In this document: piece after piece, positions 54,580 through 63,160 of the stretch
Layout of the letters: every line of letters begins with the position of its first letter
Numbering within the stretch: position 1 is the first letter of the stretch
Assembly (NCBI RefSeq): GCF_023715225.1
Contig: NZ_JAMBNS010000010.1
Location: forward strand, 124,001 to 188,000
DNA: 64,000 bases
DNA from: Robertmurraya korlensis
GTDB lineage: Bacteria; Bacillota; Bacilli; Bacillales; Cytobacillaceae
Reading direction: 5' to 3'
Translations under genes and position numbers: made by a program
The notes under the pieces: generated by a model
Database searches by the model: none
What the model saw: only the letters and a program-made list of their open reading frames with translations
What the model was told of the DNA's origin: nothing

Positions 54580-54644
54580 ATTATTTTTTAATAGAAAAAG
54601 CATCAAGGTCGGCCGCCCTTTTTCTTTTTCACCCTTACACTAGT

Positions 54645-54671
54645 ATTATCGGAACATAAGAAATAAGTTTA
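54645..54671 (-). promoter_or_regulatory. SigD promoter of hag3
   Basis: TAAA (complement 54668-54671), 15-base spacer, CCGATAAT (complement 54645-54652). Confidence 0.85.
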
Positions 54672-54700
54672 ATAGTTTTTTAAAATTTTTTTAAAAAAAT

Positions 54701-54726
54701 AAAAACCCCTAAAGCTTTAGGAGTTT
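54701..54726 (-). terminator. Terminator of csrA
   Basis: AAACTCCTAAAG/CTTTAGGGGTTT palindrome with T residues after it on the minus strand, directly at the csrA stop. Confidence 0.8.
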
Positions 54727-54944
54727 CATTTCTTTTTTAAGATGTTAATTAGATCTCCTTGAACAGCAGATGCCTGAACATTCTCATTTGTGATCTGGAG
54801 AAGTAATTCTTTCCTTAGGATTTCTAGATTTTTCGGTGCATTGATGCCTATCTTAATATGATCATTCTTAACTGAAAGAATGGTGATTTCAATATCGTCG
54901 CCAATCTTAATTGATTCGCCTGATTTCCTTGTCAAAACAAGCAT
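54726..54944 (-). CDS. csrA: Carbon storage regulator CsrA
   Basis: 72 residues. Five-strand CsrA fold beginning MLVLTRKSGESIKIGDDIEITIL, with the RNA-contacting Arg in LEILRKELLL. In B. subtilis it binds the hag leader and blocks translation until FliW captures it. fliW is 5 bases upstream. Confidence 0.96.
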   Translation of the reverse strand: MLVLTRKSGESIKIGDDIEITILSVKNDHIKIGINAPKNLEILRKELLLQITNENVQASAVQGDLINILKKK

Positions 54945-54949
54945 CTATT

Positions 54950-55378
54950 TCACCTCTTGTTCATAATATTATGCCGAGTAGTGTAGGTATCAATATTAAG
55001 AATAACTTGTTTACCTCTCTTATTCTTTAAATTAATTATTACCGGTGCTTGAAGGTTCGCGGTTGTCTTCTCAAAAGGGTCATGAACAGTTAATATACTA
55101 TAAACAGCAATATCCTCTGGAGAGTGAATAGCTAATTTTTCAATAGTTGTCTCATCTAATGTGAAATCATAGTTAGGAAAATACTGAAAGGGATTGATCA
55201 ATACAAATGCTAATTCAAAAGTCTTTACTGATTGAAGAATCATAAATGTATCATCTGCCTCTAAGGGAATGATGACAAACTGCTTTTCATCCGGGAATCC
55301 AGGTATTCCCTTTGGAAAATGCAATACCTCTCCATCAGAGGTTTCATATTCTCCATGATACTTCGTATTTATAATCAT
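54950..55378 (-). CDS. fliW: Flagellar assembly factor FliW
   Basis: 142 residues. Family core: GEVLHFPKGIPGFPDEKQFVII and VLINPFQYFPNYDF. It binds flagellin or CsrA and so couples filament secretion to hag translation. In operon yviE-fliW-csrA. Confidence 0.95.
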   Translation of the reverse strand: MIINTKYHGEYETSDGEVLHFPKGIPGFPDEKQFVIIPLEADDTFMILQSVKTFELAFVLINPFQYFPNYDFTLDETTIEKLAIHSPEDIAVYSILTVHDPFEKTTANLQAPVIINLKNKRGKQVILNIDTYTTRHNIMNKR

Positions 55379-55390
55379 CTAATCATTCCT

Positions 55391-55942
55391 TTATTCAAAG
55401 TCAATTTTAATATCCGCATACTGTCTTAAACCTACTATAACCTCACTAGGAGTGTATGTTAAATTGGGTTTGTTCATTACGTAGTTTATAATTGGTTTAT
55501 TTGATTTAGCGTCTACTTCAAGTTTCCCAGGATCATATTCAATTTTCACCGAACCAGCCCTAGGAATCCATCCTATATTGAATTCTTTTTTAGGACCATC
55601 ACTAGAACGTCTAGAAATAGAAGAGATTGCTCCAAATCCATTTTCAATTTTCATAAGCTCTTCTCCTTCTTGAGCTCTCCTGGCAATTCCTGCTAATAAG
55701 TCTTGCTTTCCCATTTGAGCTGCTTCTTCAATTCTTTTCCTAATTGATTTTAAATCTACATCTGCCCTAGCCTGTGTTTGGTCTATTGTTAGTTTACCCG
55801 GAATTCTCGTAATATTCACTGTCGCCTGTGGTTGCTCAATTTGTAATTCTCCCGGCGGTTGCTCAATCAGCATCTGCCCTTTTTGTGTTGTTATCTCGAT
55901 TTGAGCAGGCGTTGTTTGAATTCGAATTTGAGGAATTCTCAA
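55391..55942 (-). CDS. yviE: YviE/DUF6470 family protein
   Basis: 183 residues. N-terminal repeats of I-x-x-T/Q-x-x-P with GELQIEQPQATVNI and similar strands, then a helical middle with IRKRIEEAAQMGKQDLLAGIARRAQEG. Function unknown. Always found between flgL and fliW in Bacillus. GGGGGAGG precedes the ATG. Confidence 0.9.
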   Translation of the reverse strand: MRIPQIRIQTTPAQIEITTQKGQMLIEQPPGELQIEQPQATVNITRIPGKLTIDQTQARADVDLKSIRKRIEEAAQMGKQDLLAGIARRAQEGEELMKIENGFGAISSISRRSSDGPKKEFNIGWIPRAGSVKIEYDPGKLEVDAKSNKPIINYVMNKPNLTYTPSEVIVGLRQYADIKIDFE

Positions 55943-55959
55943 TTTTCCTCCCCCTTTAG

Positions 55960-55996
55960 TAAAAAAGGGCTACCTACTTTACGCAGGTCAGCCCTA
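55960..55996 (-). terminator. Terminator of flgM-flgN-flgK-flgL
   Basis: AGGGCTACCT (55966-55975) with AGGTCAGCCCT (55985-55995), one bulge, then TTTTTT on the minus strand. Confidence 0.8.
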
Positions 55997-56022
55997 GAAA
56001 TTCTTCGGTCGTTCTCTGACCA

Positions 56023-56904
56023 TTATCTTAAAAAGTCCATCAATGTTGGTTGAATAATACGCGCACCCACACTTAGCGCAGCTCGATGTACACTCTCTTG
56101 ATTAGTCAGATCCATAATTACACGTTCTAGATCCGCATCTTCATTATCTGATAATATTCGAGTTGAAATAACTTCTTGTTGATCGATTCGTGCCTCAATC
56201 ATTTCTAAACGGTTATAACGAGCTCCTAGTTCAGATCGTTCTGCAGAAATTGTATCCATCTGAGTATCTAAATCACTCAGTAAGTTATTTAAATCAGCAG
56301 TACCTGTTCCACTAAGTGTTTCCTGAATCCCTTGTATAATATCAAACATTTTTTGTCCAAATACATTATCTGGATTGATATTTGATTTTAAGGATACTCC
56401 TCTAGATACCTCTATTGAGTAGTCGCTTGTATTCAAAGATACTTGTGGCGCACCACTCCCACCATCTTGAACAGGTGGTTTGGATGTATTGGTACCATTA
56501 AAGATATACCTACCAGCTACTTGTGTATTAGCAACATTCATAATTTCCTTTTTAATTTGTTCTATTTCTCTCGCAATTGCCTCTTTATCAGAATCTGACA
56601 GCGTACCGTTAGAACCTTGTACAGTTAATTCACGCACACGTTGAAGGGCTTCATTTACATGTTCCACTCCAGCTTCTGAGTTCTCCATCCAAAGGTAAGC
56701 TTCAGATAAATTTCGCTTGTATTGTTCAACCTCAGATAGATTTGATCGATAGTACATCCCTTTCATTGCAACTACAGGATCATCAGAAGGCTTTGTAATC
56801 TTTTTCCCTGTTGCTAACTGATCCTGATATTTTCCCATCTGTGTATAGCTATTACTCAAGTTCCTTAATGAGTTAGATGCTAGCATACCTTGTGTTACAC
56901 GCAT
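56023..56904 (-). CDS. flgL: Hook-filament junction protein FlgL (HAP3)
   Basis: 293 residues. Flagellin-like ends: MRVTQGMLASNSLRNLSNSY and C-terminal VIMDLTNQESVHRAALSVGARI. It joins FlgK to the filament. Confidence 0.95.
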   Translation of the reverse strand: MRVTQGMLASNSLRNLSNSYTQMGKYQDQLATGKKITKPSDDPVVAMKGMYYRSNLSEVEQYKRNLSEAYLWMENSEAGVEHVNEALQRVRELTVQGSNGTLSDSDKEAIAREIEQIKKEIMNVANTQVAGRYIFNGTNTSKPPVQDGGSGAPQVSLNTSDYSIEVSRGVSLKSNINPDNVFGQKMFDIIQGIQETLSGTGTADLNNLLSDLDTQMDTISAERSELGARYNRLEMIEARIDQQEVISTRILSDNEDADLERVIMDLTNQESVHRAALSVGARIIQPTLMDFLR

Positions 56905-56915
56905 AATTTATCCAC

Positions 56916-58466
56916 CTACCTTCCGCCTGTTCCCATACCATTTATAATTTTATCTAATAGTTCATCCTGTAAAGAAATCATCCTCGCAGATGCATTGTAA
57001 GCATGCTGGAATTGAATCATATTTGTCATTTCTTCATCCAAAGAAACAGAGCTTACTGACATACGTCTTTCTTCAACCGATTGACGAAGTGTACCACTGT
57101 TTGTTGAAAGTCTTGCAGCTTCTTGTGAATCTACAGCCATCCCACCAACTAATACCTCGTAATAGTTTCGAAAGCTAGATTCCGTATCATTACCATATTT
57201 AAAAGGCTTATTAATAATATCGGCTAATGCTTTAATATTTGTTGCATCGCCTAGTGTAGGATTATCCTTACTTGCTGTTGCAATATTGTCTAGACTTGCC
57301 ATAATTTCATCTGATACTTGCAAACGAGAGGCCATGCCTTTTTTATTGGCAAGATCAACGGCTCCATTTTCTGTATCTGAAAAAAATGCAGGGGTATCAT
57401 CAGTAGTTGAACCGTTAATCTGGTTTGGTGTAGCACCAGCCTCATGCTGAAGGTTGAACTGATAGGCAAACATGTATGCCATATTATCTAATTCAGCTAA
57501 CATATCTGGATAAACTCCGCTTACCTCACCTGAAGCATTTTGATATCCATATGACTCAACAAGCGCTTTTAGTTTTCCACTTGTACTGAATTGTTGGAAG
57601 TCTACTTGCGTAGAACCAATTTGAACAGTTTTCACTGATTCATCGGTACCGTTAAAATTAACTGTAAGCTTATTATAGCCTGTCCCATTTACTAACTGGC
57701 CTAAGCTAGCACCATTTGCATCAAGTAAAGTGATATTCACTTTTCCTTCTGCAAGAGTGGATGCATTTCCACCACTTGAAGTATAATCCACTTTAATATT
57801 TACAAGTGATGATAATTGATCAATGAGTCGATCACGCTCATCGTATAGATCGTTAGGCAGTAGGCCATGTGGTTCAACACTAGCAATCTGGTTATTTATA
57901 TTATTAATCTGTTCAGAAAGAGAATTAATTTCTTTTTCAGTAACCGTAATTTCATTTTTTAAGTCTGCACGAATGCTATTTAAAGAGCTAGCAAGATAGT
58001 TAAACGTTTCTGTTACAGCGACTGCACGTTGCCTTACAACTGAACGTGCTCCAGGATTACTCGGATTAACAGCTAAGTCCTGTAAAGATTGCCAAAATTG
58101 ATCCATTGTTGCTGAAAGTCCGCTATCAGAAGGTTCATTCATTATCTCTTCCATCTTCGTGTATGACTCAGCACGCGCTTCCCAATACCCAAGCTTATTA
58201 TTCTCCCCACGGTATTGTACATCTAAAAAACTTTCTCTGATTCTTTGCACTGACCCAGCAGCAACACCTGTCCCCATTTGTCCTGGCAGCTGCGGCTTAT
58301 TTAGACCAACACTTGGGTACGGCTCCGTTTGAGTAAAATTAATTCGCTGTCTCGTATATCCCGGAGTACTCGCATTCGCAATATTATGGCCTGTTGTATT
58401 AAGTGCACTTTGTTGTGTAAACATCCCTCTACGGGCTGTTTCCAATCCCATAAATGTTGATCTCAT
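56916..58466 (-). CDS. flgK: Hook-filament junction protein FlgK (HAP1)
   Basis: 516 residues. N-terminal STFMGLETARRGMFTQQSALNTTGHNIANASTPGYTRQR and C-terminal EEMTNMIQFQHAYNASARMIS are the rod/hook family ends. It follows flgN by 18 bases. Confidence 0.96.
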   Translation of the reverse strand: MRSTFMGLETARRGMFTQQSALNTTGHNIANASTPGYTRQRINFTQTEPYPSVGLNKPQLPGQMGTGVAAGSVQRIRESFLDVQYRGENNKLGYWEARAESYTKMEEIMNEPSDSGLSATMDQFWQSLQDLAVNPSNPGARSVVRQRAVAVTETFNYLASSLNSIRADLKNEITVTEKEINSLSEQINNINNQIASVEPHGLLPNDLYDERDRLIDQLSSLVNIKVDYTSSGGNASTLAEGKVNITLLDANGASLGQLVNGTGYNKLTVNFNGTDESVKTVQIGSTQVDFQQFSTSGKLKALVESYGYQNASGEVSGVYPDMLAELDNMAYMFAYQFNLQHEAGATPNQINGSTTDDTPAFFSDTENGAVDLANKKGMASRLQVSDEIMASLDNIATASKDNPTLGDATNIKALADIINKPFKYGNDTESSFRNYYEVLVGGMAVDSQEAARLSTNSGTLRQSVEERRMSVSSVSLDEEMTNMIQFQHAYNASARMISLQDELLDKIINGMGTGGR

Positions 58467-58484
58467 ATTTTCACGCCTCCACTT

Positions 58485-58973
58485 TTAGGCTTTTCGATTG
58501 AATAGTGAATTCGATGTGGACGGTCCGGACTGTTTAGGTGGTCCATAATTGAATTCAGGTGTTTTTGGGTAAAACATGTCTAATGACATTTGGACAAATT
58601 GAAGTGATTGCTTAACTAGCTGAGAGTTCAGCTCATTTTGCTTTTGAAGAGTCTGTGCAACTTCTAATAGCTCCTCACGCAAATCAGCAAGCTTGCCCTT
58701 ATTTAAATCATCTATAAATGATAAACAAGTAGAAATGGTAAAGTTCTCTTCCTCGACATGAAAAGGAGTGAGAAAATTTCTCACAACCTGCTGTCTTACT
58801 TGTTCGAATTTATTAATGGTTGGTAGAAGCTTTTGCTCTTCTTTAATGACAGTGTTAAGGGCCTCAATGTCCCCTTTTTCAATAACCGTCGTTTTCTGAT
58901 AGGCTTTTTCGAGTAAGCTTTTATGCAAATCGAGAAGCCTTTCCATGACTGTTACTAATTGATCAGCGGACAT
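58485..58973 (-). CDS. flgN: FlgN flagellar chaperone
   Basis: 162 residues, helical. VMERLLDLHKSLLEKAYQKTTVIEKGDIEAL is the FlgN N-terminal helix. It is the chaperone for FlgK and FlgL, with which it is co-transcribed. Confidence 0.92.
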   Translation of the reverse strand: MSADQLVTVMERLLDLHKSLLEKAYQKTTVIEKGDIEALNTVIKEEQKLLPTINKFEQVRQQVVRNFLTPFHVEEENFTISTCLSFIDDLNKGKLADLREELLEVAQTLQKQNELNSQLVKQSLQFVQMSLDMFYPKTPEFNYGPPKQSGPSTSNSLFNRKA

Positions 58974-58993
58974 CTAAGCCCCTCCTCTCGTGT

Positions 58994-59257
58994 TTATATT
59001 TTGAAGTAGTTAATGATGCTAGAAGCAGTTGCTGCTGCATCTGATTTGTAGGTTCCATTTTGAACGCGTTGTTTTAATTCTTCAACCTTTTTTTGACGAG
59101 CAGAATCAAGCTGATTAATTTGCTGCATTTCTTTCGCAGCGGAAGAAATCTCAACCTTATCCGCTTTAGCAGTTGTTGTGTTACTGACTTTATCAAGTTT
59201 GTTGATTGCTTTTTTATATGGATTAATTCCTGTTGGTCCAAGGTTGTTAATTTTCAT
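58994..59257 (-). CDS. flgM: Anti-sigma-D factor FlgM
   Basis: 87 residues. KINNLGPTGINPYKKAINK and C-terminal VEELKQRVQNGTYKSDAAATASSII form the family pattern. It holds SigD inactive until the hook is complete. It leads the flgM-flgN-flgK-flgL operon and itself has a SigD promoter, giving negative feedback. Confidence 0.95.
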   Translation of the reverse strand: MKINNLGPTGINPYKKAINKLDKVSNTTTAKADKVEISSAAKEMQQINQLDSARQKKVEELKQRVQNGTYKSDAAATASSIINYFKI

Positions 59258-59299
59258 GTATATCCATCTCCTTCAAAGTCCGTTCCAACTTCTACTAGT

Positions 59300-59327
59300 A
59301 TTATCGGACAGATAGGAGGTTTATTTA
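59300..59327 (-). promoter_or_regulatory. SigD promoter of flgM operon
   Basis: TAAA (complement 59324-59327), 16-base spacer, CCGATAAT (complement 59300-59307). The bases after the -10 (ACTAGTA) are the same as at hag3. Confidence 0.8.
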
Positions 59328-59385
59328 ACACTTTTATCAAAAATGTATCAAAATAACTAAAATATATAGGTAGTTATTCCTATTA

Positions 59386-59802
59386 TCATTTTGAGTTTTT
59401 TGATGTAAAGTAAGTACCCTTTTCTCGTTTTAGCTGTTCTGCTTTAAATTCTTCATCCTTTATGTGCTGCTCTAGGTCCTTTTTAATTTCTAGTGCGCAT
59501 GGCTCACATAGCTTACCCGCACGTATAATAGTCCCACATTTGTCACACGGATATCCAAGATTAGGAAATTGAGTGACCTTAAGACGACCGGAACGAATGA
59601 ATTTTAACAAAAGCTCTTCTTCAATCCCTACAGCTTCTACAACTTGTAATATCGTTGCCGCTCTATTTTCACGTTTTCTCATAAATCGAGACACTTGATC
59701 ATAAGCTTGCTCTTCTTCTTTCCAGCACTTTTGACAAACGTCACGAAATTGATTTTTTACATATATATCGCCACAACTCGGGCATGTTTCTATTTGAGCC
59801 AT
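59386..59802 (-). CDS. yvyF: YvyF, flagellar operon zinc-finger protein
   Basis: 138 residues. Two Cys4-type knuckles: CPSCGDIY/CQKCWKEE at the N-terminus and CDKCGTI/CEPCALE near 95. A helix-turn-helix-like segment sits between them (TILQVVEAVGIEEELLLKFIRSGRL). The role is unknown; the gene is fixed upstream of flgM in Bacillus. Confidence 0.9.
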   Translation of the reverse strand: MAQIETCPSCGDIYVKNQFRDVCQKCWKEEEQAYDQVSRFMRKRENRAATILQVVEAVGIEEELLLKFIRSGRLKVTQFPNLGYPCDKCGTIIRAGKLCEPCALEIKKDLEQHIKDEEFKAEQLKREKGTYFTSKNSK

Positions 59803-59892
59803 TACTTTATCCCCTTTATTAAATATGTCGATAGACTCATTATAGCTTGTCGATTTGTGGAAGGGTATGAAAATTATTTGGAAGTAAATGTA

Positions 59893-59914
59893 TTCAATCG
59901 GTCGTTTGATTGAA
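59893..59914. promoter_or_regulatory. 22-bp imperfect palindrome, site 1
   Basis: TTCAATC-8-GATTGAA with two mismatched positions against the perfect site at 59952. It is 91 bases upstream of yvyF. Looks like an operator of a TetR-type dimer, but no such gene is nearby. Confidence 0.5.
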
Positions 59915-59951
59915 GTGGGTATACGCCTTGAGGCTCTATACGTGGAGTAAA

Positions 59952-59973
59952 TTCAATCAAACGTTTGATTGAA
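59952..59973. promoter_or_regulatory. 22-bp perfect palindrome, site 2
   Basis: TTCAATCAAAC followed by its exact reverse complement, 59 bp from site 1. A hairpin followed by CTTTTTT on the plus strand could also read as a terminator, but no plus-strand gene precedes it. Confidence 0.55.
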
Positions 59974-60035
59974 CTTTTTTGAGGGTTTGTAAAAATAAGT
60001 ATTTGTCGAATGTGCAATAATTAGTAAATAATCTT

Positions 60036-60080
60036 GGAAGGTAACCCGAGTCGGAAAAATTTTAGGATAGGCGACCTTCC
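60036..60080 (-). other. Inverted repeat downstream of amidase gene
   Basis: GGAAGGT (60036-60042) and ACCTTCC (60074-60080) enclose 31 bases, 10 bases past the amidase stop. No T run follows, so it is a doubtful terminator. Confidence 0.35.
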
Positions 60081-60089
60081 TCTAGTGAT

Positions 60090-60893
60090 TTATGAAGTTA
60101 TCCTAGTTCCATAAGTTCGATCATAGCCTCTGTTTTTCAATTCAATGACAAGATTCCTTGCATTTTCATAATCAGTAAATAATACAAACGAATAGGGATC
60201 ATTTTCGGCTGGTTGCTCGTTTGGTCCATATGTTTTTAGCGCGACTCCCTGAGCTCGATATCCCCTTCCTTGGAATTCCCTAACAAGGTATCTCGCTTGC
60301 CAAAACGCTGTATTCGGGATAATAACTTTATACTCATCATTTTCTGTAGTCCTTTGTAATCCAAAGGCATTTGCTATTCCTTGCGCATGCCCTCTTGCTA
60401 CATTTTCGATCCAGCTAGGATCCTTCATTTTCGCAGCATCTTCGGCATTATCTATAAAACCATTTTCAGTTAAAACGGCATCCATATTACTTTCTCTTAA
60501 TACGTGAAAATCAGCCTGTTTGGAACCTCGATCAAACAAGTTATTTTTAGTTATGATCTCTAGGTGGATAGCTCTTTGAATTTGTGCAGTTCTTGAGGCA
60601 GAAGATAAATTGCTAAGAATAAAATCCTCATATCCTCTTCCTCCCCCCGAGTTAATATGAATAGAAAGGAAAAAATCTGCTCCCCACTGATTAGCTGTAT
60701 TCGTACGTTGATTAAGGGATACGGTTTGATCTCCTGTTCGACTCATTCTCACTGATACATTGTTATATTCTCTTTCTAAAATTTCTCTAACTTTTTGAGC
60801 AATTTGAAGCGTGATATTCTTTTCTTGGATTCCATTTCCAACTGCTCCAGAATCCGTTCCACCATGACCTGGGTCAATAAATATTTTCACCAT
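60090..60893 (-). CDS. cwlC: CwlC-like N-acetylmuramoyl-L-alanine amidase
   Basis: 267 residues. Amidase_3 domain (1-180) with zinc and catalytic residues in DPGHGG (His12), QEKN (Glu), SIHINSGGG (His) and TENGFIDN (catalytic Glu). The C-terminus has two SPOR-like units (YKVIIPNTAFWQARYLVREF and YSFVLFTDYENARNLV) that bind peptidoglycan. There is no signal peptide, as in B. subtilis CwlC, a SigK-dependent enzyme that helps lyse the mother cell at the end of sporulation; the N-terminus MVKIFIDPGHGG is nearly the same. I chose the ATG at 60893 over a GTG three codons earlier because GGGGTG lies upstream. It sits alone between yvyF and comFC, not its B. subtilis place. Confidence 0.88.
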   Translation of the reverse strand: MVKIFIDPGHGGTDSGAVGNGIQEKNITLQIAQKVREILEREYNNVSVRMSRTGDQTVSLNQRTNTANQWGADFFLSIHINSGGGRGYEDFILSNLSSASRTAQIQRAIHLEIITKNNLFDRGSKQADFHVLRESNMDAVLTENGFIDNAEDAAKMKDPSWIENVARGHAQGIANAFGLQRTTENDEYKVIIPNTAFWQARYLVREFQGRGYRAQGVALKTYGPNEQPAENDPYSFVLFTDYENARNLVIELKNRGYDRTYGTRITS

Positions 60894-60992
60894 TGCACTC
60901 ACCCCGTCTTTATTATTGTTTTACCTTTTCCCTTTTCTATATATAAGGCAAACTGGGCAATGGCGGATTTTTTTATATTGTTCATAAAACTG

Positions 60993-61691
60993 TCATCTTG
61001 CAAACGTAATAGATGAAATGGAGTAAGCTCCATGGTCCTTTAACACCCTTGCTGCATGCATAATTGTTGAGCCTGTCGTATAGACATCATCCACAAGCAC
61101 CACTTTCTTTCCCAAAACTTGTTCAATATTACTGAATATAAACACATTGTCACTTCCAATTCGTTCTTTACGAGTCTTCTTAGATTGCTTTTTCGAATGA
61201 TTCCGGTTTAATACATTTGCATGATTAAGTCCTGCCTCAACAATTAACGCTTCTGCCTGATTAAATCCACGTTCATATAAACGAGTCTCACTTAATGGGA
61301 TAGGCACTAGAAAGTCATACTCGAGGTTTTTTATCACCCTTTTTAGCTCATTCCCAAAAAACTTTGAAATTTCATAATCCCCTCGGAACTTATAACGGCT
61401 AATCACCTCTTTTAGAAAATCATTATAGATATAAAGTGATATATTGCGTTCAAGAACTCCATTCCACTCTGCGTGTTCCTCCCAACGAACACAGTCGTAA
61501 CATAACTCACCTTTTTGAAATTCCTCTGCCAAGCCTTCAAAAGGTCGACTACAGCGAGCACAAACTTCTCCCTCTATAGGTACAAGCTGTTTTGTACATT
61601 GGTCACATAACAAAACCTCGTCCTCCCTAGAAAGCAAATTGGTCCAACCAATTGCCAAGATGATCATTTCTCCACAGTAAAGGCATTTCAC
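60993..61691 (-). CDS. comFC: Competence protein ComFC
   Basis: 232 residues. N-terminal zinc-finger cysteines (CLYCGE, CDQC, CARCSRPF, CYDC), then a phosphoribosyltransferase-like domain with VVLVDDVYTTGST near 195. It works with ComFA in uptake of single-stranded DNA. The start overlaps comFA by 4 bases; comFB, found between them in B. subtilis, is missing. Confidence 0.94.
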   Translation of the reverse strand: MKCLYCGEMIILAIGWTNLLSREDEVLLCDQCTKQLVPIEGEVCARCSRPFEGLAEEFQKGELCYDCVRWEEHAEWNGVLERNISLYIYNDFLKEVISRYKFRGDYEISKFFGNELKRVIKNLEYDFLVPIPLSETRLYERGFNQAEALIVEAGLNHANVLNRNHSKKQSKKTRKERIGSDNVFIFSNIEQVLGKKVVLVDDVYTTGSTIMHAARVLKDHGAYSISSITFAR

Positions 61692-63046
61692 TCGTCAATC
61701 AGCCCCTTAACTTTAGCTTCTTTATTCATTGAAACGATCTGATGTTTAGCCTTTACCATCGACTCTGTCTTCCCATTATGAAAATAGGTCACATTGCCAG
61801 ACGGTTTTATTACACTTCGACCAACCCTTCCTGCAATCTGAACAAGTGCCGCCTCTGTAAAAATCGGATCTTCAGCACCAAGTACAGCAACTTCCAGACC
61901 AGGAAATGTCACTCCCCTTTCAAGAATGGTTGTCGTTATAAGTAACGGAATCTCCCTCTTTCTCATCCTCAATACCTTCTCTTTTCTTTCAGGATCTTCC
62001 GCATGCACTGATTCAATTTTGTTATCAAACATTTGTAACAATGGCAATAACTTAAGCATCCATTCAACAGTCGGAACAAATACTAACATTGGCGTTCCAG
62101 CTAATAATCGCTGTTCAACCCACCTTTGTAACCTCACAGGTAATTGTCCTTTCTTAACCACCTTCCCCCAGTTGCCACACCAAACAAACTCAGGTTCTGG
62201 CAACGCACGCCTATGAAAACGAGCAGGAATCGTAACAAACTTCCGCTTCCCGCCCCGGCATTCCCTCTGCCATTTCTGGATAGGAGTAGCCGTTAAATAA
62301 ATCAAACTCGAAGATTCCTTCCTAGCATTCTTCACAGCAAACTTGAGCATCGGATCTACAGAATAAGGAAAAGCATCCACTTCATCAACAATCATCACAT
62401 CAAATGCTTCATAAAATCGTAGTAACTGGTGGGTAGTTGTAATCGTTAAAGGGGAAAACTGATGGCGGTCATCTGAGCCACCATATAAAGAAGCAACTTC
62501 TATAGAGGGAAAAACAGATTGTAATCTTGGAGTTAGTTCTAGCACAACGTCTGTACGCGGGGTAGCAATACACACTCGCTTGCAATTAGCAAAAGCCATT
62601 TCAATCCCTTTAAAAAGTAACTCTGTCTTTCCCGCACCACATACCGCCCAAACAAGCAACTCTTCATTATGAGAAATAGCCTCCACCACTCGATCAGAAG
62701 CGACCTGCTGACCATCCGACAACGTACCTTTCCACTGAAGAGGAGCAGCATCTATCTCAGGCATCTCCCCACTCCATCCATACAAAGGCGTACACTCACT
62801 TACACGCCCCATCATGATACAAGTGCGACAATACAAGCACTTTTTCCCACACCGTGCACATGGAAACTCAGCAAGCAACTCCATATCACTATTACCACAT
62901 CGATTACAGTATGCACGACCTTTCTTTTCAACCACAATTCCAGGTCTCTGAGAAATACTTGGAGAATCAACTAACTCAAAGGGGATTTCTTCACGAAGAA
63001 GCTGCTTTCCAGCGAGGACATTTCGAAGGGGATTGACTAAATTCAA
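61688..63046 (-). CDS. comFA: DNA translocase ComFA (helicase superfamily 2)
   Basis: 452 residues. N-terminal four-cysteine zinc finger (YCNRCG...CARCGKKCLYCRTC), Walker A AVCGAGKTE near 136, DEVDAFP near 222, SAT-like LTATP near 248 and motif VI QIAGRVGRS near 415. It powers DNA import across the membrane during transformation. It begins at a TTG at 63046 with GAGGTG 5 bases upstream; no ATG is in a suitable place. Confidence 0.94.
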   Translation of the reverse strand: MNLVNPLRNVLAGKQLLREEIPFELVDSPSISQRPGIVVEKKGRAYCNRCGNSDMELLAEFPCARCGKKCLYCRTCIMMGRVSECTPLYGWSGEMPEIDAAPLQWKGTLSDGQQVASDRVVEAISHNEELLVWAVCGAGKTELLFKGIEMAFANCKRVCIATPRTDVVLELTPRLQSVFPSIEVASLYGGSDDRHQFSPLTITTTHQLLRFYEAFDVMIVDEVDAFPYSVDPMLKFAVKNARKESSSLIYLTATPIQKWQRECRGGKRKFVTIPARFHRRALPEPEFVWCGNWGKVVKKGQLPVRLQRWVEQRLLAGTPMLVFVPTVEWMLKLLPLLQMFDNKIESVHAEDPERKEKVLRMRKREIPLLITTTILERGVTFPGLEVAVLGAEDPIFTEAALVQIAGRVGRSVIKPSGNVTYFHNGKTESMVKAKHQIVSMNKEAKVKGLIDE

Positions 63047-63087
63047 ATTATCACCTCATAATCCAATTTTCAAAAAACATCTGAAAA

Positions 63088-63124
63088 CTACAAACACCAT
63101 TCCAGCAATCGCTGAAATGGTGCC
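63088..63124 (-). terminator. Terminator of degV
   Basis: CACCATT/AATGGTG (63095-63101, 63116-63122) with inner CAGC/GCTG. The T run after it is short (TTTGTAGTTTT). Confidence 0.65.
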
Positions 63125-63160
63125 TAATAATAAAAAAGATATAAGTTCAGTAATCAAAAA

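Noticed and set aside
60036-60080. Inverted repeat after the amidase as a terminator
   Set aside because: Loop of 31 bases and no T tract; kept only as a low-confidence structure.
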